Source: Panicum virgatum
Taxonomy: Eukaryota; Streptophyta; Magnoliopsida; Poales; Poaceae
DNA length: 64,000 bases
Direction: 5' to 3'
Assembly: GCF_016808335.1 (NCBI RefSeq)
Contig: NC_053141.1
Coordinates: forward strand, 28,129,581 to 28,193,580
The position numbers and the translations under genes were made by a program. Every line of letters starts with the position of its first letter. The first letter of the stretch is position 1. Positions 32,503 to 45,013 of the stretch are shown here, one piece after another. The notes under the pieces are model-generated. The model did not search any database, was not told where the DNA came from, and saw only the letters and a list, made by a program, of their open reading frames with translations.

Positions 32503-35500
32503 TCATTCAACTAAGTGAATATTAACGATGGTTCGCTTTACAACCGTCCCTTCATTATGATCATGACATGCGTACGGAACCTCCTCTTCGGCTAAAAGAA
32601 TACTTGTGTCAACCTCCACTGTGAACGGAGTCATATCTTCAACCTTATTGTATTCTTCTTCATCTGTGACATCGTCGACTCCCACAATTTTTCTTTTTCC
32701 TGCCAGAACAATATGGCGCTTTGCCTCATCTCCGGCATCTACAAAACTTGATTTATTCCTGGACTTGTCCTTTCTCGTTTTGCTAGACGTGTCCTGCACA
32801 TAGAAAACTTGAGTGACATCTTTAGCTAGGACGAATGGTTCGTCTCGATAGCCAAGCTCTTTGAGGTCTACCGTTGTCATTCCGTACTCGTCGATATCGA
32901 CACCTTTTCCTGTGAGTTTAACCCATTGACAACGAAATAGAGTTATCTTCAACGGCCCATAGTCGAGTTCCCAGATCTCTTCAATGTAACCAAAATATGA
33001 GTTCGTTTGGCCACTAGAGTCGGTGGCATCTATACGGACACCACTATTTTGATTGGTGCTCTTGTTATCTTGGGCTCTTGTATAAAATGTGTAACCATTA
33101 ACTTCATATCCTTGGTACATCAGGATTGAATTTGCCGGACCCCTGGCCAGCCAAGCTAGCTGCTCATGAATTTGATCATTGGCCATGACTTCCTTCTGCA
33201 ACCAGGTGGCGAATGTATCGTTATGATGTTTTGTAATCCATGTCTCAGACTTCAAAGGGTATATACTTCGCACAATTTGCATGTGCTCCTCCATGTATGG
33301 AGCCACCAAGGCTGATTGTTGCAGAACTGTGAGATGTGCTTTGCTCAACATGGCATGATCTGTGGCATTTATTGATTTTTTTCCAAGTGTGCCCTTTCCA
33401 ATCAGCCGCCCCTCATGACATGATACTGGAATCCCAATTGGGCAGAGTTCTTCCACATAGTCAACACAAAATTCAATGACCTCCTCTATGACGTAACCCT
33501 TCGCAATGCTTCCTTCTGGACGAGCCCGATTACGAACATATTTCTTTAGTACTGCAAAGTATCGTTCAAAAAGGAACATATTATGAAGGAAAACATGACC
33601 GAGAATACCAATCTCTTTGACCAGTTGAACTAGAAGATGCGTCATAATATTGAAGAATGATGGAGGAAATATCATTTCAAGACTGACTAAACTTTGGACA
33701 ACATCCTCTTGTAGCCTGCTTAAACTCGATGGATCGATTGCCTTCTGAGAAATTGTGTTGAGAAATGCGCATAGCTTTATGATTGTTGCTCGAACATTAG
33801 CTGGTAGAATACCTCTAAGTGCAACTGGAATCAATTGCGTCATCAACACGTGACAGTCATGGGACTTTACGTGTGCGAATTTCTTCTCTTTCAAGTTCAG
33901 TAGCCTCTTTATATTCGAAGAGTAGCCTGATGGGACCTTGATACTGTTTGTAACACCCAGTTTATAAAAGGACATAAACCGAGCAATCATATACGTGCCA
34001 GGATCAAGTCACACGTATATACAACAGAATGAATAGTATATCACAGCACATATCACGTAAAAAGATATAATAAAGCGAATAGGAATGTTATTTATCATAT
34101 TAATGACAAAAGTCTGGTACAGAGTATGCGGAAGCGTAAAAACATATACGAGAAGCTCTCGGAAGCAGGGCGCCACAGGGACGTCGACTGGGAGACGAAC
34201 GCCTAGAAGTCCTTGTACTCCTGGTAGCTCTGGGTGAACTCCCTCGCCTCGGCAGGAACTGAGCAGCAGTAGCGTATCCAAGAGGAAAAAGAGTAGAGTA
34301 GGCAAGAGTGAGTACACAACTTGTACTCAACAAGTATAACACAAAACTATGAGGCTCTAAGGTTGGCCGACTGACTGCATTAGCTTTTAAGTCTTGGCAA
34401 AATTTTATTAAAGCTAATTACTACAAGTTGATGAATTACCATAAACCCAGTTACATAGTAATTAATCAAAATTAAACATGATACTACTGAGAACCATACC
34501 AAACCAAGCCACCCGGGGAAACCTGCCTCGTCAAAGGAAGATAACCCCACTAATCAAAAGGAGGATCTGGGCCGCTCATGACCGTGAGCACGGCTAGTAT
34601 ACCAGTTTTACACTCTGCAGAGGTTGCACATCTTTACCCACAAGTCGAGAGCTACGCTAGTTGTTCATCACACTTCCTTAGGTGAGATGACTAGCAAACT
34701 CACTACGAGGCCTTTACAAAGAATCTCGTTGGTAAGGAATAACCGCGAGGGATGGATCGGCGACCATGGAGCAGGTCTAGTGGGCGTCAAGAATACCACA
34801 GACGAGGCCACTCAGTACGAGGGACATAGAAGCTTACCACCCTTGCCCTGCAGGTAAGTTACTCCAAACCAAAAAGACCTAATTATTACGCCAAGACCGT
34901 CCCATTCCAGTCTTGTGGTAGCGCTGTTGTCCCAGGTTGTCGCTCTATGAACCGGTCCTTATGGAGAGTGGCCAACCCAGTAGTAAGCAACGTGCTGGCC
35001 CCCTAAACCATGTTTCTAACAAAACCATTTTATAACGAGACGTGAGCCCCTCAAACGGGCCACTCCCAGAATTAAGTTGCATATACCATTAATCAAATTA
35101 ATTAAAAAGGACCAAGTGTGTTATAGTGCGGCACCTAGCACAACTAACCAAAATGCAACCCAAAGGATATATATAAAGGATATAAAGTGGCTAGGAAAGT
35201 CCTTATAGGCATACAGTATTAAAATGCAGTATGAAAATGTATTTAAAGTGATAGGTTGTTCATGTTATACATGCCTTCCTCAAAAGTTCTCCTACTGCTC
35301 AAACTGCTCTGAAGATGGCTCTTGGCACTGGTACTGATGCTCCTCCGGTAGCTCAACGTCTACTCACGATCGCAACGCCAAAACAAGTCCACAACATAAA
35401 CATACATGCAAACAAGAGTAAACACTAAGAAACAGTACAACAATACATGAAAACAGTGCCCAAAACTAGTCTAGAACTATTCTACACGCTACAACGATCG

Positions 35501-38500
35501 CGTGGACATAAAGAACGCCTAAAACGGAGCTAAAACGCAAAATCTAGGCTAAAAACAAGATCCGGGGACCTATTTGTAAGAAAACTGGAGTTCTAGGGGG
35601 TTTCTGGGCAAAACCGAGGACTAAAACATAATTTAAGGTTATATCCAGGGGCTAACGTGCAAAACCAAAGGCTCTGGACTGCGGGCGCTAAATTGAGAAA
35701 AGCCAGGGGGTTAACTGCTAAAAACTGGGCCAAACTGTGATTACTTTTGAACAGGCTAGGATCGCGGGTTGAATCCTAGGAAACTGGGGGGCTCTTTAGC
35801 AAAAAGACCACAGCGAACCGGTATGTTTTGATATCGGCCATTGGATCGCGATCGGGTGGTTTGGATCTAAATGGGGGGTGATCTAATCTTGGCCACGGGT
35901 TCTGGATCGGACGGCTCAAGTGCTTCGCGGGCAATGGCGGCGGCGGAGCTCGCCGGAGACAGAGCTCCCGCGGCGGAGGGGTCGCCGGAGTAGGGAATCT
36001 AGGGCTACAGAGCCCGGTTTGGGTCACGGTTTAGTGCAAATGAACGAGCGCGGCATGCGTGATACAACTGGGCCAAAAGCTGGGCTCGGCAGGTGTCTGG
36101 GCGGCGCTGGGCTCAGCGGCGGCGGGTTGGCGTGGCGGAACACGCCGGCGAGCGGCGTTCCAGCCTTGGATTGGGTCTAGGCGCCTCTATAGCTAGCGCA
36201 AAAAGGAAAAGGCCGGGTTATGGGTGCTCACCGAGACTTGGAACGGGCGGGGCGTGACGCAGAAGGGAGTCGCCGGCGAGGTCGAGCGGAGACGGCCGGT
36301 CGGAGGTTGTGGCACGGTCGAATACGTGCTGTTCCGGCGTCCTGGTCCCACGGGCTGACTTAGGGATGTGCTGCGAAGATGATCCAAAGGTTAAGGAGGT
36401 CTAGGGCTCACTGAGGAGGGAGAATTGCGGCGGCGCAAGGACTCACCGGCGGCGCTACACGGGGGAAAACCTTGTGCTGCAGAGCTCGGAGCCGGGCAAG
36501 AAGCGTGCAGGTGGACTCCGGGGCGCACGGCGAAGCTTCTGCGGCGGCTCTGGTGGTCTGGGAGGAGGTGGAGTGGGGAGTGCCCGATGGCGGGGTGCCC
36601 TGCTCCGAGCAGGGGTAAGGTGGAGGCGCTAGGGTTTGGGGGTGGCTGCCACATGGATGGGAGGGGGCGCAGGGGATCGCAGGTGGTTTAAAGGAGCAAG
36701 TCCAGATACGCGGGAGGTGGGGGATGACAGGCGGGCCCGGGGGCGCAGTGAGTGAGGGGCGACGCGGTCGTGCTGGCAGGGGGAGACGCGGGCCGCGAGC
36801 GAGCGGGCTGAGCAGGCGCGGTGGAGTGGGCTGAGCCACGCGCGCGCGAGTGGAACGGGCCGTGCGCGGGAAAGTGGCCCGAGGGGCGAACTGGGCTGCG
36901 GGAAAAAGGAGAGGGGTGAGCGGGCTGGGCCTCAAGCTGGGTTGGGCTGCTTTGGGTTTGGGTTTTTGGTTTTCCTTTTCTAATTCTAACTCTATTTCCT
37001 ATTTCTATTTCTAACTCAAACTCAAGCCAAATGAATTCAAATTTGAATTTGAATTCACTCTAGCACTCAAACAAATAAAGCAATGCTCCAGCATGATGCA
37101 ACAACGAAATTAAACCTAAGATAAAATTTTAATTACTTAAGGAACAAAATTTAGATTAAATGCAAGACTAACACAATAATCCTTAGAAATTTAAATAAAG
37201 CCACTTAAATTTATTATTAAATAGGAAAATTAAATTAGGGTGTTACACTGTTCAAACAGTCGAACATACTTTGATTCTCTTCCTTACTAAGAGTGTAGCA
37301 TGCAGGACCTAGATAATGACATCCTTTATCCCTTTTTTCTGGATGTAGGGCGGCCCGTTATTTCATACGTTGAAGATCTTGCCGCGCTTCCAATGTATCC
37401 TTTGGCTTACCGTAGACACCAAGGAAGCCTAGAAGGTTCACACAAAGATTTTTTGTTAGGTGCATCACATCAATTGCGTGGCGAACGTCTAAGACTTCCC
37501 AATAAGGTAACTCCCAAAAAATACTCTTCTTCTTCCACATAGGTGCACGTCCGTCATCATTCTGCACTGATCTGCTGTTGGGTCCTTTTCCGAATACTAC
37601 TTTTATATCTTTGACTATTTCAAACAACATTTTCCCACAACGGTGCCTAGGCTTGGTACGATGATCTGCCTTTCCATCGTAGTGAGCATGCCTCCTCCTT
37701 AATGGGTGCTTGATCGGAAGAAATCGACGATGACCCATATACACGATCTTCCTACAGTGCTTGAGGTACATGCTGTCGGTTTCTTCTAAACAATGGGTGC
37801 ATGCCCTATAACCCTTATTGGATTGTCCGGAGAGGTTACTTAGTGCTGGCCAATCGTTGGTGGTTACGAAAAGCAATGCACGCAGGTTGAAATGATCCTC
37901 TGCGTGCGCATCCCACATACGAACACCCTCATCTTTCCACAACAATAGAAGATCCTCAATCAGTGGTTTCAGATACACATCTATATCGTTACCGGGTTGC
38001 TTCGGGCCGGGGATAAGCACCGGCATCATAATGAATTTCCGCTTCATACACAACCAGGGAGGAAGGTTGTATATACAGAGTGTCACAGGCCAGGTACTAT
38101 GGCCACTGCTCAGCTCACTGAAAGGATTCATGCCATCCGTACTTAAGCCAAACCTTATATTCCTCGCTTCATTTGCAAATGTTGGGAATGTTCTGTCCAC
38201 TTTTGTCCACTGCGACCCATCAGCGGGGTGTCTCAACATATTGTCTTGCTTACGTTCTTCTTTGTGCCATCGCATCAATTTAGCATTCGTTTTGTTCATG
38301 AACAAACGTTTCAGATGTGGTATTAGAGGAAAATACCACATCACCTTGGCAGGCACCCTCTTCTTGACACGCATCCCCTCAACGTCGCCTGGATCATCTC
38401 GAGGTATCTTATACCGGCATGCGTTGCATACTGGCATGAATCCAAATTTTCATACTCACCTCGATATAGGATGCAGTCATTAGGACAAGCATGTATCTTC

Positions 38501-39162
38501 TGTGCCTCTAATCCTAAGGGACAAACAACTTTTTTTGCCTCTTATGTTGTCTCCGGCAAGGTGTTACCCTCAGGGAGTATGTTTTTTATAAGTTTCAGCA
38601 ACTCCTTGAATCCCTTGTCAGACAAACCATTTGATGCCTTCCATTGCAATAATTCCAATGTGGAACCCAACTTCTTTTGGTTTTGTTTGCAATCAGGGTA
38701 CAACAATGTTCTGTAGTCCTCCAACATACGCTTCAGATCTCTCGATTCCTTTTCTGTTTCGCAACCTTCCTCAGCTTCGCGCAGCATCTGACCAAGATCA
38801 TCTTCTACAACGTATCCTTCAGTAACTTCTTCAGGCTCACCCATTGCAGTGTCGTTGAAAAAGGAATTATAATTGGCTGCAAAGTCAGGAATCCTATCCT
38901 CTTCTTCTACATTATTATCCAGCACAATTCCTCTTTCGCCATGCTTGGTCCAAACATAGTAGTTCGGCATGAAACCACTATTGAACAAGTGACTATGGAT
39001 GGTTCTTGATGATGAGTAATCCTTCTCATTCTTACAGAATTTGCATGGACAACGAACGAAACCGCCATACTTGTGTTTCTCGGCCGCTTCTATGAATTCA
39101 TACACGCCATCCATGAACTCCTTTGAACGCCGGTCGGCCATGTACATCCATTGCCGACTCAT
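32503..39162 (-). pseudogene. tnp2: CACTA TNP2-type transposase, interrupted by solo LTR
   Basis: The ATG at 39162 (MSRQWMYMADRRSKEF) is chosen from the family's usual N-terminus. The order is: N-terminal module with CPCKFCKN and HSHLF; transposase_21 core (GLSTDGMNPF, HAIDVMHLTKNL) at 38437-37358; DUF4218-like region (CHVLMTQLIPVALRGIL, about 33865) and DUF4216-like region (FGYIEEIWELDYG, about 33000). The stop is at 32503. Lesions are TAA near 38542, a one-base loss near 38436, TAA at 37358, and the LTR at 33949-37247. Both sides of the LTR are in the same frame once one CTGTT copy is discounted. In live relatives this protein cuts at the terminal repeats. Most of the core remains readable, so inactivation looks recent. 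Confidence 0.85.
33949..37247 (-). mobile_element. Solo LTR, family B, inside the transposase gene
   Basis: It runs from TGTAACACCCAG to GGGTGTTACA on the plus strand, and its sense is minus, judged from the chromovirus at 50774. CTGTT directly flanks both ends (33944-33948 and 37248-37252), a perfect 5 bp target duplication with no internal region, so it is a solo LTR left by LTR-LTR recombination. Its acidic exon (34203-34258 and 35275-35359) is damaged: the upstream part has stops and its donor reads GCATGT rather than GCAAGT. Confidence 0.95.
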
Positions 39163-39239
39163 CTGGGTCCACAATACATTTATATACATCATTGTACTGT
39201 ACAAATAGTTCATTCATACTACCAATTTATAACAATATA

Positions 39240-39480
39240 TTTATATAATTGATAATGCATATAACTATAATAAATAGATGCTATTCACTTATCAAATAAA
39301 TTGAAAAAACATATAAATACAATAATTTGATAGTATTCAAATATCAAATAAATTGATAATGTATATAACTACAATAAGATGCTACAAATAAAAATAATTA
39401 TCACATATATAAACTAAATCAAGTAATAACTGTTTCTAAAAATTAATTGCTAAGTTATAAAGAAAAATAACTAACCTTTT
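39240..39480. repeat. AT-rich imperfect repeat in transposase leader
   Basis: Repeats around TAATTGATAATGCATATAACTA and CAAATAAATTGA recur two to three times. They occupy the 5' leader or first intron of the transposase. Confidence 0.6.
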
Positions 39481-39574
39481 TTTTCAAAAAAAGCAAAAAT
39501 TCGCCTCCCCTCACCCCGCTCAGCTGCCATGAACAGTGAGTTCACGGCAGCTTGAGAAGGGGGAGGGGCTGGGG

Positions 39575-39584
39575 TATTTATAGG
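39575..39584 (-). promoter_or_regulatory. TATA box of the CACTA transposase
   Basis: CCTATAAATA on the minus strand lies about 410 bp upstream of the start codon. It sits immediately inside the right subterminal ACCGGT array, the expected place for the En/Spm promoter. Transcription would start near 39550. Confidence 0.65.
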
Positions 39585-39589
39585 CTCGG

Positions 39590-39945
39590 GCCAAAGGCAC
39601 CTGTTGATTTCAATGACCCGGTGCTAAAATTAATTCAATAGCACCGGGTCAAGGCACCAATCGGTGCCTTAGGCCCGAGCTCCTGGCAGCTGCCACGTTT
39701 TATTTTCATAGGAACCGGTTATTCCTATAAACCGATGCCTTTATCGCCGCATTCATTTGGTACCGGGTGGTGGTTCAGACCGGTTCCTATGGTCATGCAT
39801 TGGAACCGGTTGGAACCACCACCCGGTGCCAATTGCCCTCCACTAGATCGGTCGATGGCCAAAGGTACCAGCTGCTGTTGCAGCCGGTACCGATGGTACC
39901 CATCGGTACCGGCTGCAACAGCAGCTGGTACCTTTGGCCAGGACC
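39590..39945. repeat. Right subterminal array of CACTA with perfect hairpin
   Basis: ACCGGT, ACCGGGT and GGTGCC motifs alternate in both orientations. 39856-39895 and 39901-39940 form a perfect 40 bp inverted repeat around a 5 bp loop. Confidence 0.85.
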
Positions 39946-39979
39946 GATGGCCCGTTTTCTAGTAGTGGTATATATAATA

Positions 39980-40229
39980 CTCCCTTGTAAAGGAAGTCAT
40001 TTCAGACATCGACACGGTCTCAAAAACAACTTTGACCACTATTTTTTTGCTATAAAAAATAATAAAATATAGTCAATATATATTTTTACAAAACTGCATT
40101 TCAAGATGAAGCTACTAATATCGCTTTCATATCTTCAAACTCAATCCAAAAAAATTATTTATAGTCAAAGTTTATAATGTACAACTTAAGACAAACTTAA
40201 AATGACTTTCTTTACCAATACAGAGGGAG
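39980..40229. mobile_element. Stowaway MITE
   Basis: CTCCCTTGTAAAGGAAGTCATTT on the left and its inverse ending CAGAGGGAG on the right are flanked by TA on both sides. The 250 bp AT-rich interior is non-coding. It lies only 12 bp from the right end of the CACTA element. Confidence 0.85.
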
Positions 40230-40231
40230 TA

Positions 40232-41450
40232 CATATACATACCCGGCATTGGGCCCCCTCTTGACTTGGGCCGTCGCACATGCTACCCTATCCCTAGGGC
40301 CGGCACTAGTACGCTTCCCTGGCCGATGTTGCTGGCTGTGGTCGAACGCCCCCCGACCCCGGGCGGCTGGGCGTCGTTCGCAGCGCACACTGGCCCTTGC
40401 GTGTTGGGAATTTCGCCACCGCCGGGTAAGAGTGCAGATGAGCGTCGTCGCGCTGCCGGCTCTTGCCTTTGGGCGGCCATTTCCAAGGTGCTTGATCGCA
40501 CGGCGCCGTTCCTGTCGGGCTATGCTAGATGAGCATTGTCCACAATTGGTGCCACTTGGCAATTACACTACGTTGAATAATTTTTCACCTCTAAAGTGTG
40601 GTGCCCAAGAAAACAGACGTTTCTTTCCATCCTGAAAGTTGATGTTTGGGTAAGGGGAAAAATAGCTGTACAAAAAATTTGAGTATTTAGCAACATGGTT
40701 TAGAAGTGCGCTTTGACTACGTAATAGTGAGTACGAACGCTGCATCAAGTGTTAAAATTTCACAACCAGAAAACAAATTTCATATCAAAGACCAAATAAA
40801 GATATATTCACTTAAGCCTCAAATTGAACCCCATAGGTGCATAAATTCATATCAAAGCCAAATTGCATCGCACCCAAGGCCCACCTCAAAAATGTCCTTC
40901 CTTCCCCTTCTCCTTGTTATACAAACCATCCACTCCCAGCGCTGCGCGAGCCTCACCGAGAAGCATCAGCTGCAACACCTCCTCCAAACCACTACACACA
41001 ACTTCAGCGCCCTCTTTGCCTCCGCGCTCCCCGCGATACCTCCCGAAGTCGCAGTCTGCAAGGCGGCGATGAACCTCTCTCTCTTCCCCCAAGCATGGTA
41101 GATCTACACGTGCCCCTAGCATCTCTTCCCTTCCATGTAGTAGGCGTAGTAGTGCACGGGTGGAGACTAGATTCGAGAACACCTTGGCCATGGTGGCACT
41201 GAACACATTAAGATTCGTTCGAGTTATTTTCTTTGATTTTGAGAGATGTTTCCAATTCCAGGTCATAGGAGACGCGTGATCCTGCCAGCGAGTGGAATCG
41301 TGTTGACTGTGTTAGGATCTGGTTTTCTAATTACTGTCAGGTAAAGCTTTTTTCATCCATCCAATATTTTTGCATACGTGCAAGGCTGCTATGCATATTT
41401 GGTTGCATTATGTTAATATACTCAATGCTAAAGTGCACCAATTTTGTGTT
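40232..41450. other. Mixed sequence without a supported gene
   Basis: 40245-40560 is GC-rich and 40860-41270 moderately so. A minus-strand frame of 126 codons at 40886-41266 has a leucine- and glutamate-rich composition but no motif I recognise, and no splice context supports it. Confidence 0.4.
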
Positions 41451-41473
41451 AGCTCACCGGCCTTTTTAGTTGC

Positions 41474-42590
41474 TAATAGGTTTAACAGTTTTTAATTCAC
41501 TTTCAATATCTGCTCCAAACCTCTAGAGCAAAAGACGATGAAATTAAAATTCATATTGGATTGTGGTATTCAGAACTACTATGATGCCCCTGAAATCACT
41601 GGTTACATCTTATTTGCTAATTGTGCTTTGCGAATTTCCATGCGAATTTTGCCCGAAATGGAACCTTCAGAAATGAAAGGTGAGTTGAACTTTGTAGGTT
41701 CCTTCTTGTAAATAGCAAAATTGTTCATACCTTAGTATAACACAAGACTCTTGCACTCTTTATGTGGCTATCCTACCATGACACTACTACACTACATGTT
41801 AATTTTACCATCTCCTACTTGAGACCTCTTATGCTATGGTATACCAAAAGAGGAGGAGAGCGGCCCTATTTATAGGACTCCATGGCTAATATGGTTTTGA
41901 CATGTGTCCATCTTCTACACACTTTTTTACAAATATATAACTCTAGAATTTTTTTCATTCTTATCTAACCATACAAATATCTAATTTCTAGAGTATTTCA
42001 TATTTCATCATGAAGCATGGTAACCATGGTTCATGCATATTATTCTAATTTCTTCTAGAAGCTTCTCACAATTATGCATTTCTACTTCAATACCATGCAA
42101 AAATCCATGAGTAATTTTGCATATAAACATAAAATTAAAAAAATTTCATGTACCAAAGTACGTTAGGGGCTTCATTCTCTCATTACATCGCTGACGAAAT
42201 ACTAAATTTTGTAGCTGACAAAGTTCAATACTAAATTAATTGATTAATTTAGTATTGAACTTTGGTAATAGGTTTAACAGTTTTAGTTTGCTTTCAATAT
42301 CTGCTCCAAACCTTTGGAGCAAAATACGGTGAAACAAAAGTTCATATTGGGTTGTGGTATTCAGAACTACTACGGTGCCTCTTAAATTTCCCTTATAATT
42401 TCCACTAACTGACGGGTTGAAGCCTTGTTAACTTTCAAGGGTGCATGGACATATTCTCATGTGCACTGGTTATATCTTATTTGCTAATTGTGTTTTGCGA
42501 ATTTCCATTCGAATTTTTCCGGAAATGGAACCTTCATAAATGAAATGTGGGTTGAACTTTGTAGGTTCCTTTTCCTAAATATTAAAACTG
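41474..42590. repeat. Direct duplication of about 250-330 bp
   Basis: 41474-41717 and 42264-42585 share long blocks, including AATAGGTTTAACAGTTTT, TTTCAATATCTGCTCCAAAC and TTGTGGTATTCAGAACTACT, in the same order. The second copy carries about 80 extra bases. The rest is AT-rich and non-coding. Confidence 0.75.
42220..42263. repeat. 20 bp perfect inverted repeat
   Basis: AAAGTTCAATACTAAATTAA and its exact inverse are separated by TTGA. The structure abuts the start of the second copy of the direct duplication. Confidence 0.9.
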
Positions 42591-43299
42591 TCTGTTTGGG
42601 CTTATCTATTTGTGTCACAATGCAACATGTTTTTGCACCTTCCAAATATACAGTCATAAGCTAGTATTAACTTCATGTAGTGGCCTTAAAAATTTGTGTC
42701 CATTAATTAATATGTGATGCTGTTGTGATCTTTCTTGAATTAAACCCTTCTTACATGTATAATGGAAAATTCAGTATGTCACAGGTATATATTGATTGAC
42801 GGATTTTCTTTGAAAATGTTATCACAATGTAGATCAATATGTCCTTGTTCTGCACACTGAGCTCGAACTGATAATATGTCCAACACGAATCATTAATTGT
42901 AGTTTGCATTTACTTATTAGTTACTCCTATTGTTCTTGAGCATTCAACAGGGGCCTCGAAGTAAATTTGTGCTACATGAGTTATTTCTTCATTGGTAGAG
43001 AGAACAAGTTACGCGCCTTTTATTCAGAACTATGGTGCTCTAAAAATTCCCCCAATTTTTTCTATCTAACACTAGCCATGGGTAATGCTTGATAAGTTTC
43101 TTAATGTTTTTTCCCTTTTGTGCACCTCACTTTTTGTTATTTTGAGACTAAGCAGCCGTTTGCCACAACTGTGTAACACCGTTTGCTTTGCTAGAATTAA
43201 ATGGATGAATTTTTTTTAAAAAGAAAAACGTCTAGATGAAAAGACAGTAATACCGTGATGTTATTTCCTTGCACCAGTGGATCTCAGAACTGATATGCT
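42591..43299. other. AT-rich sequence, nothing recognised
   Basis: No open frame, repeat pair or terminus is visible. It may be interior sequence of the element that ends at 44468. Confidence 0.4.
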
Positions 43300-43429
43300 C
43301 GCTCAGCAGCGGCAACTGATGGCCCTCTCCCCTTTGTGCCAACCCTCCCCCCTAAATTCACTTTTTTTAATGTGTTTTGCTATTTTTATCGATTTAAATG
43401 ATTTTTTGGAAAAAATTAAAAAATATTTG

Positions 43430-44468
43430 TAGGGGCAGGTGGGGCATAACTCGGCCCTAAAAATGCATTTGTAGGGGTGGGTGATGCCCCCACCCGCCCT
43501 TGCAAATAATTTTCCAACTTCTTCCAAAAATTCATTTAAGTCGAGAAAAATAGCAAAACATATAAAAAAGTAATTTTTTACTGTAGGCCTATTTTGACAT
43601 GTAGAGCTTAAAAAATATCAAAAATATATTTTAGCATATATAGTGGTTAAGAATGTGAAACCATAATGTATAACTCACTCTACTCTCTCATACAACTCAA
43701 GACTTACCTTGTGCTTTCCATATTCATAAGCATTATATACACTAAAATGTACTTTTGATATTTTTTTTCTTGTACAATAGATCAAAATAGGCCTATGATG
43801 AAAAACATTACTTTTTTTTATGTATTTTGCTATTTTTCTCGACTTAAATAAATTTTTGGAATAGTTGAAAAATTATTTCTAGGGGCGGGTGGGGACCTCA
43901 ACCGCCCCTAAAAATCAGTTTGTAGGGGCGGGTGAGACCCCCTGCCTCAACAAAAGATTTACCATTTTATTTTAAAAATCAATTTAATTCATAGAAAATA
44001 CCTAAATACTTCGGGTATACGTCCGGATACTTCGGACAAAGATTCGGACATCCGGACGAATACCCAGATACTCCGGACATATGTTTGGATATCCAATCGA
44101 ATACCCGGATACTCCGGGTGTATGTCTGAAATGCTCGGACACTATGTCCGGTGTATCTGAACTTATGCCCGAAGTATCCGAGGGAGGAGGAAGAAGATGC
44201 CCGAATTTTAATAAATATTTTTAAAGACGGGTAGGGGATGAACCACCCCTACAAAGTGCATTTTTAGGGGCGGCTCACCCCCCTGAAAATGGGACCAATT
44301 TTGTAGTGGTGGCTGAGGGGGTGAACCGCTCATACAAATGGATTTTCAAAGGTGGCTCATATGCTACAGTAATCATGCCCCATCAATCATGCCCCATCGT
44401 AGGAATGGGTGGCCTTTTGGTCTGTCTAAAAAAATTGAGATGTTGCTATAAATTGTTTTGTAGTAGTG
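43430..44468. mobile_element. Right part of a non-autonomous CACTA-type element
   Basis: The sequence ends TTTTGTAGTAGTG at 44468, the inverse of a CACTACTACAAAA terminus. GGGGCGGGTG / CACCCGCCCC motifs in both orientations recur between 43430 and 44340. An inverted repeat with arms of roughly 140 bp lies at about 43500-43640 and 43745-43885. 43990-44190 is a degenerate tandem of TCCGGATA-type units. The left terminus was not found. Confidence 0.55.
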
Positions 44469-45013
44469 TTAGACTGGACCAATATGATATGCTAATAACA
44501 TATAGCCAGTATTGGCTAAATGTTAGCCATGCTCTGGTAGCGATAAGGACATAGAAAAAAACATATACAACATTAAAAAATTATCTTAAATATTTTGGGA
44601 CAACTAGCAGCAGTAATATAGGTACCTAAGGCAGTTATAAAATTGTACAATAGGCTACTAGAAGCACTGCACATGATTATTCTATGAAATATGATTCCTA
44701 CCCACCACGGACTGACTAAGAATCCATACTGCACCCAAGGCGAGCGAAAACCTTTATCTATAATCTTCTCGAGCCCAAAGCTTGGATTCCCACCATGGAC
44801 TGATGGACAATCTATACACCAATGCAGGCGAGTCAAACTCTTTTCTCATATTATCTAGCAGAGGCTTCCTGCTCAGATCCAACACTTCATCATCTCGACG
44901 TCTCGATCGCGTGTGAGCCAGGTCGTCGGTTTTTATAACTTTGAGTTGTTGATGAGGACGTCCTGGAACGACTCCAACTCATTGTGAACTTGTGATGAAA
45001 CGGATTCCGTATG
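44469..45013. other. Unannotated spacer
   Basis: No gene, terminus or repeat is recognised. Confidence 0.4.

Larger units (their letters stand above)
25426..39967 (-). mobile_element. CACTA (En/Spm) transposon, 14.5 kb
   Basis: The left end CACTACTAGAAAACGGGCC (25426-25444) is matched perfectly by the inverse of the right end (39949-39967), giving 19 bp terminal repeats. GTA flanks both sides (25423-25425 and 39968-39970). Both subterminal regions are filled with direct and inverted ACCGGT motifs. It carries two genes, both on the minus strand: a TNP2-type transposase near the right end and a second gene with a Ulp1-like C-terminus near the left end. A 3.3 kb solo LTR and several point lesions have inactivated it. 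It could still be mobilised in trans if its ends are recognised. Confidence 0.93.

Noticed and set aside
36408..36935. 175-codon minus-strand frame in the solo LTR
   Set aside because: Low-complexity Pro/Ala/Arg frame in GC-rich LTR sequence, not conserved between LTR copies.
40886..41266. Minus-strand frame of 126 codons
   Set aside because: No motif, no splice context and no composition bias that separates it from chance in moderately GC-rich DNA.
41780..41800. CACTACTACACTAC as left terminus of the CACTA-type element ending at 44468
   Set aside because: The flank TGA does not match TTA after 44468, and the terminal match fails after nine bases.
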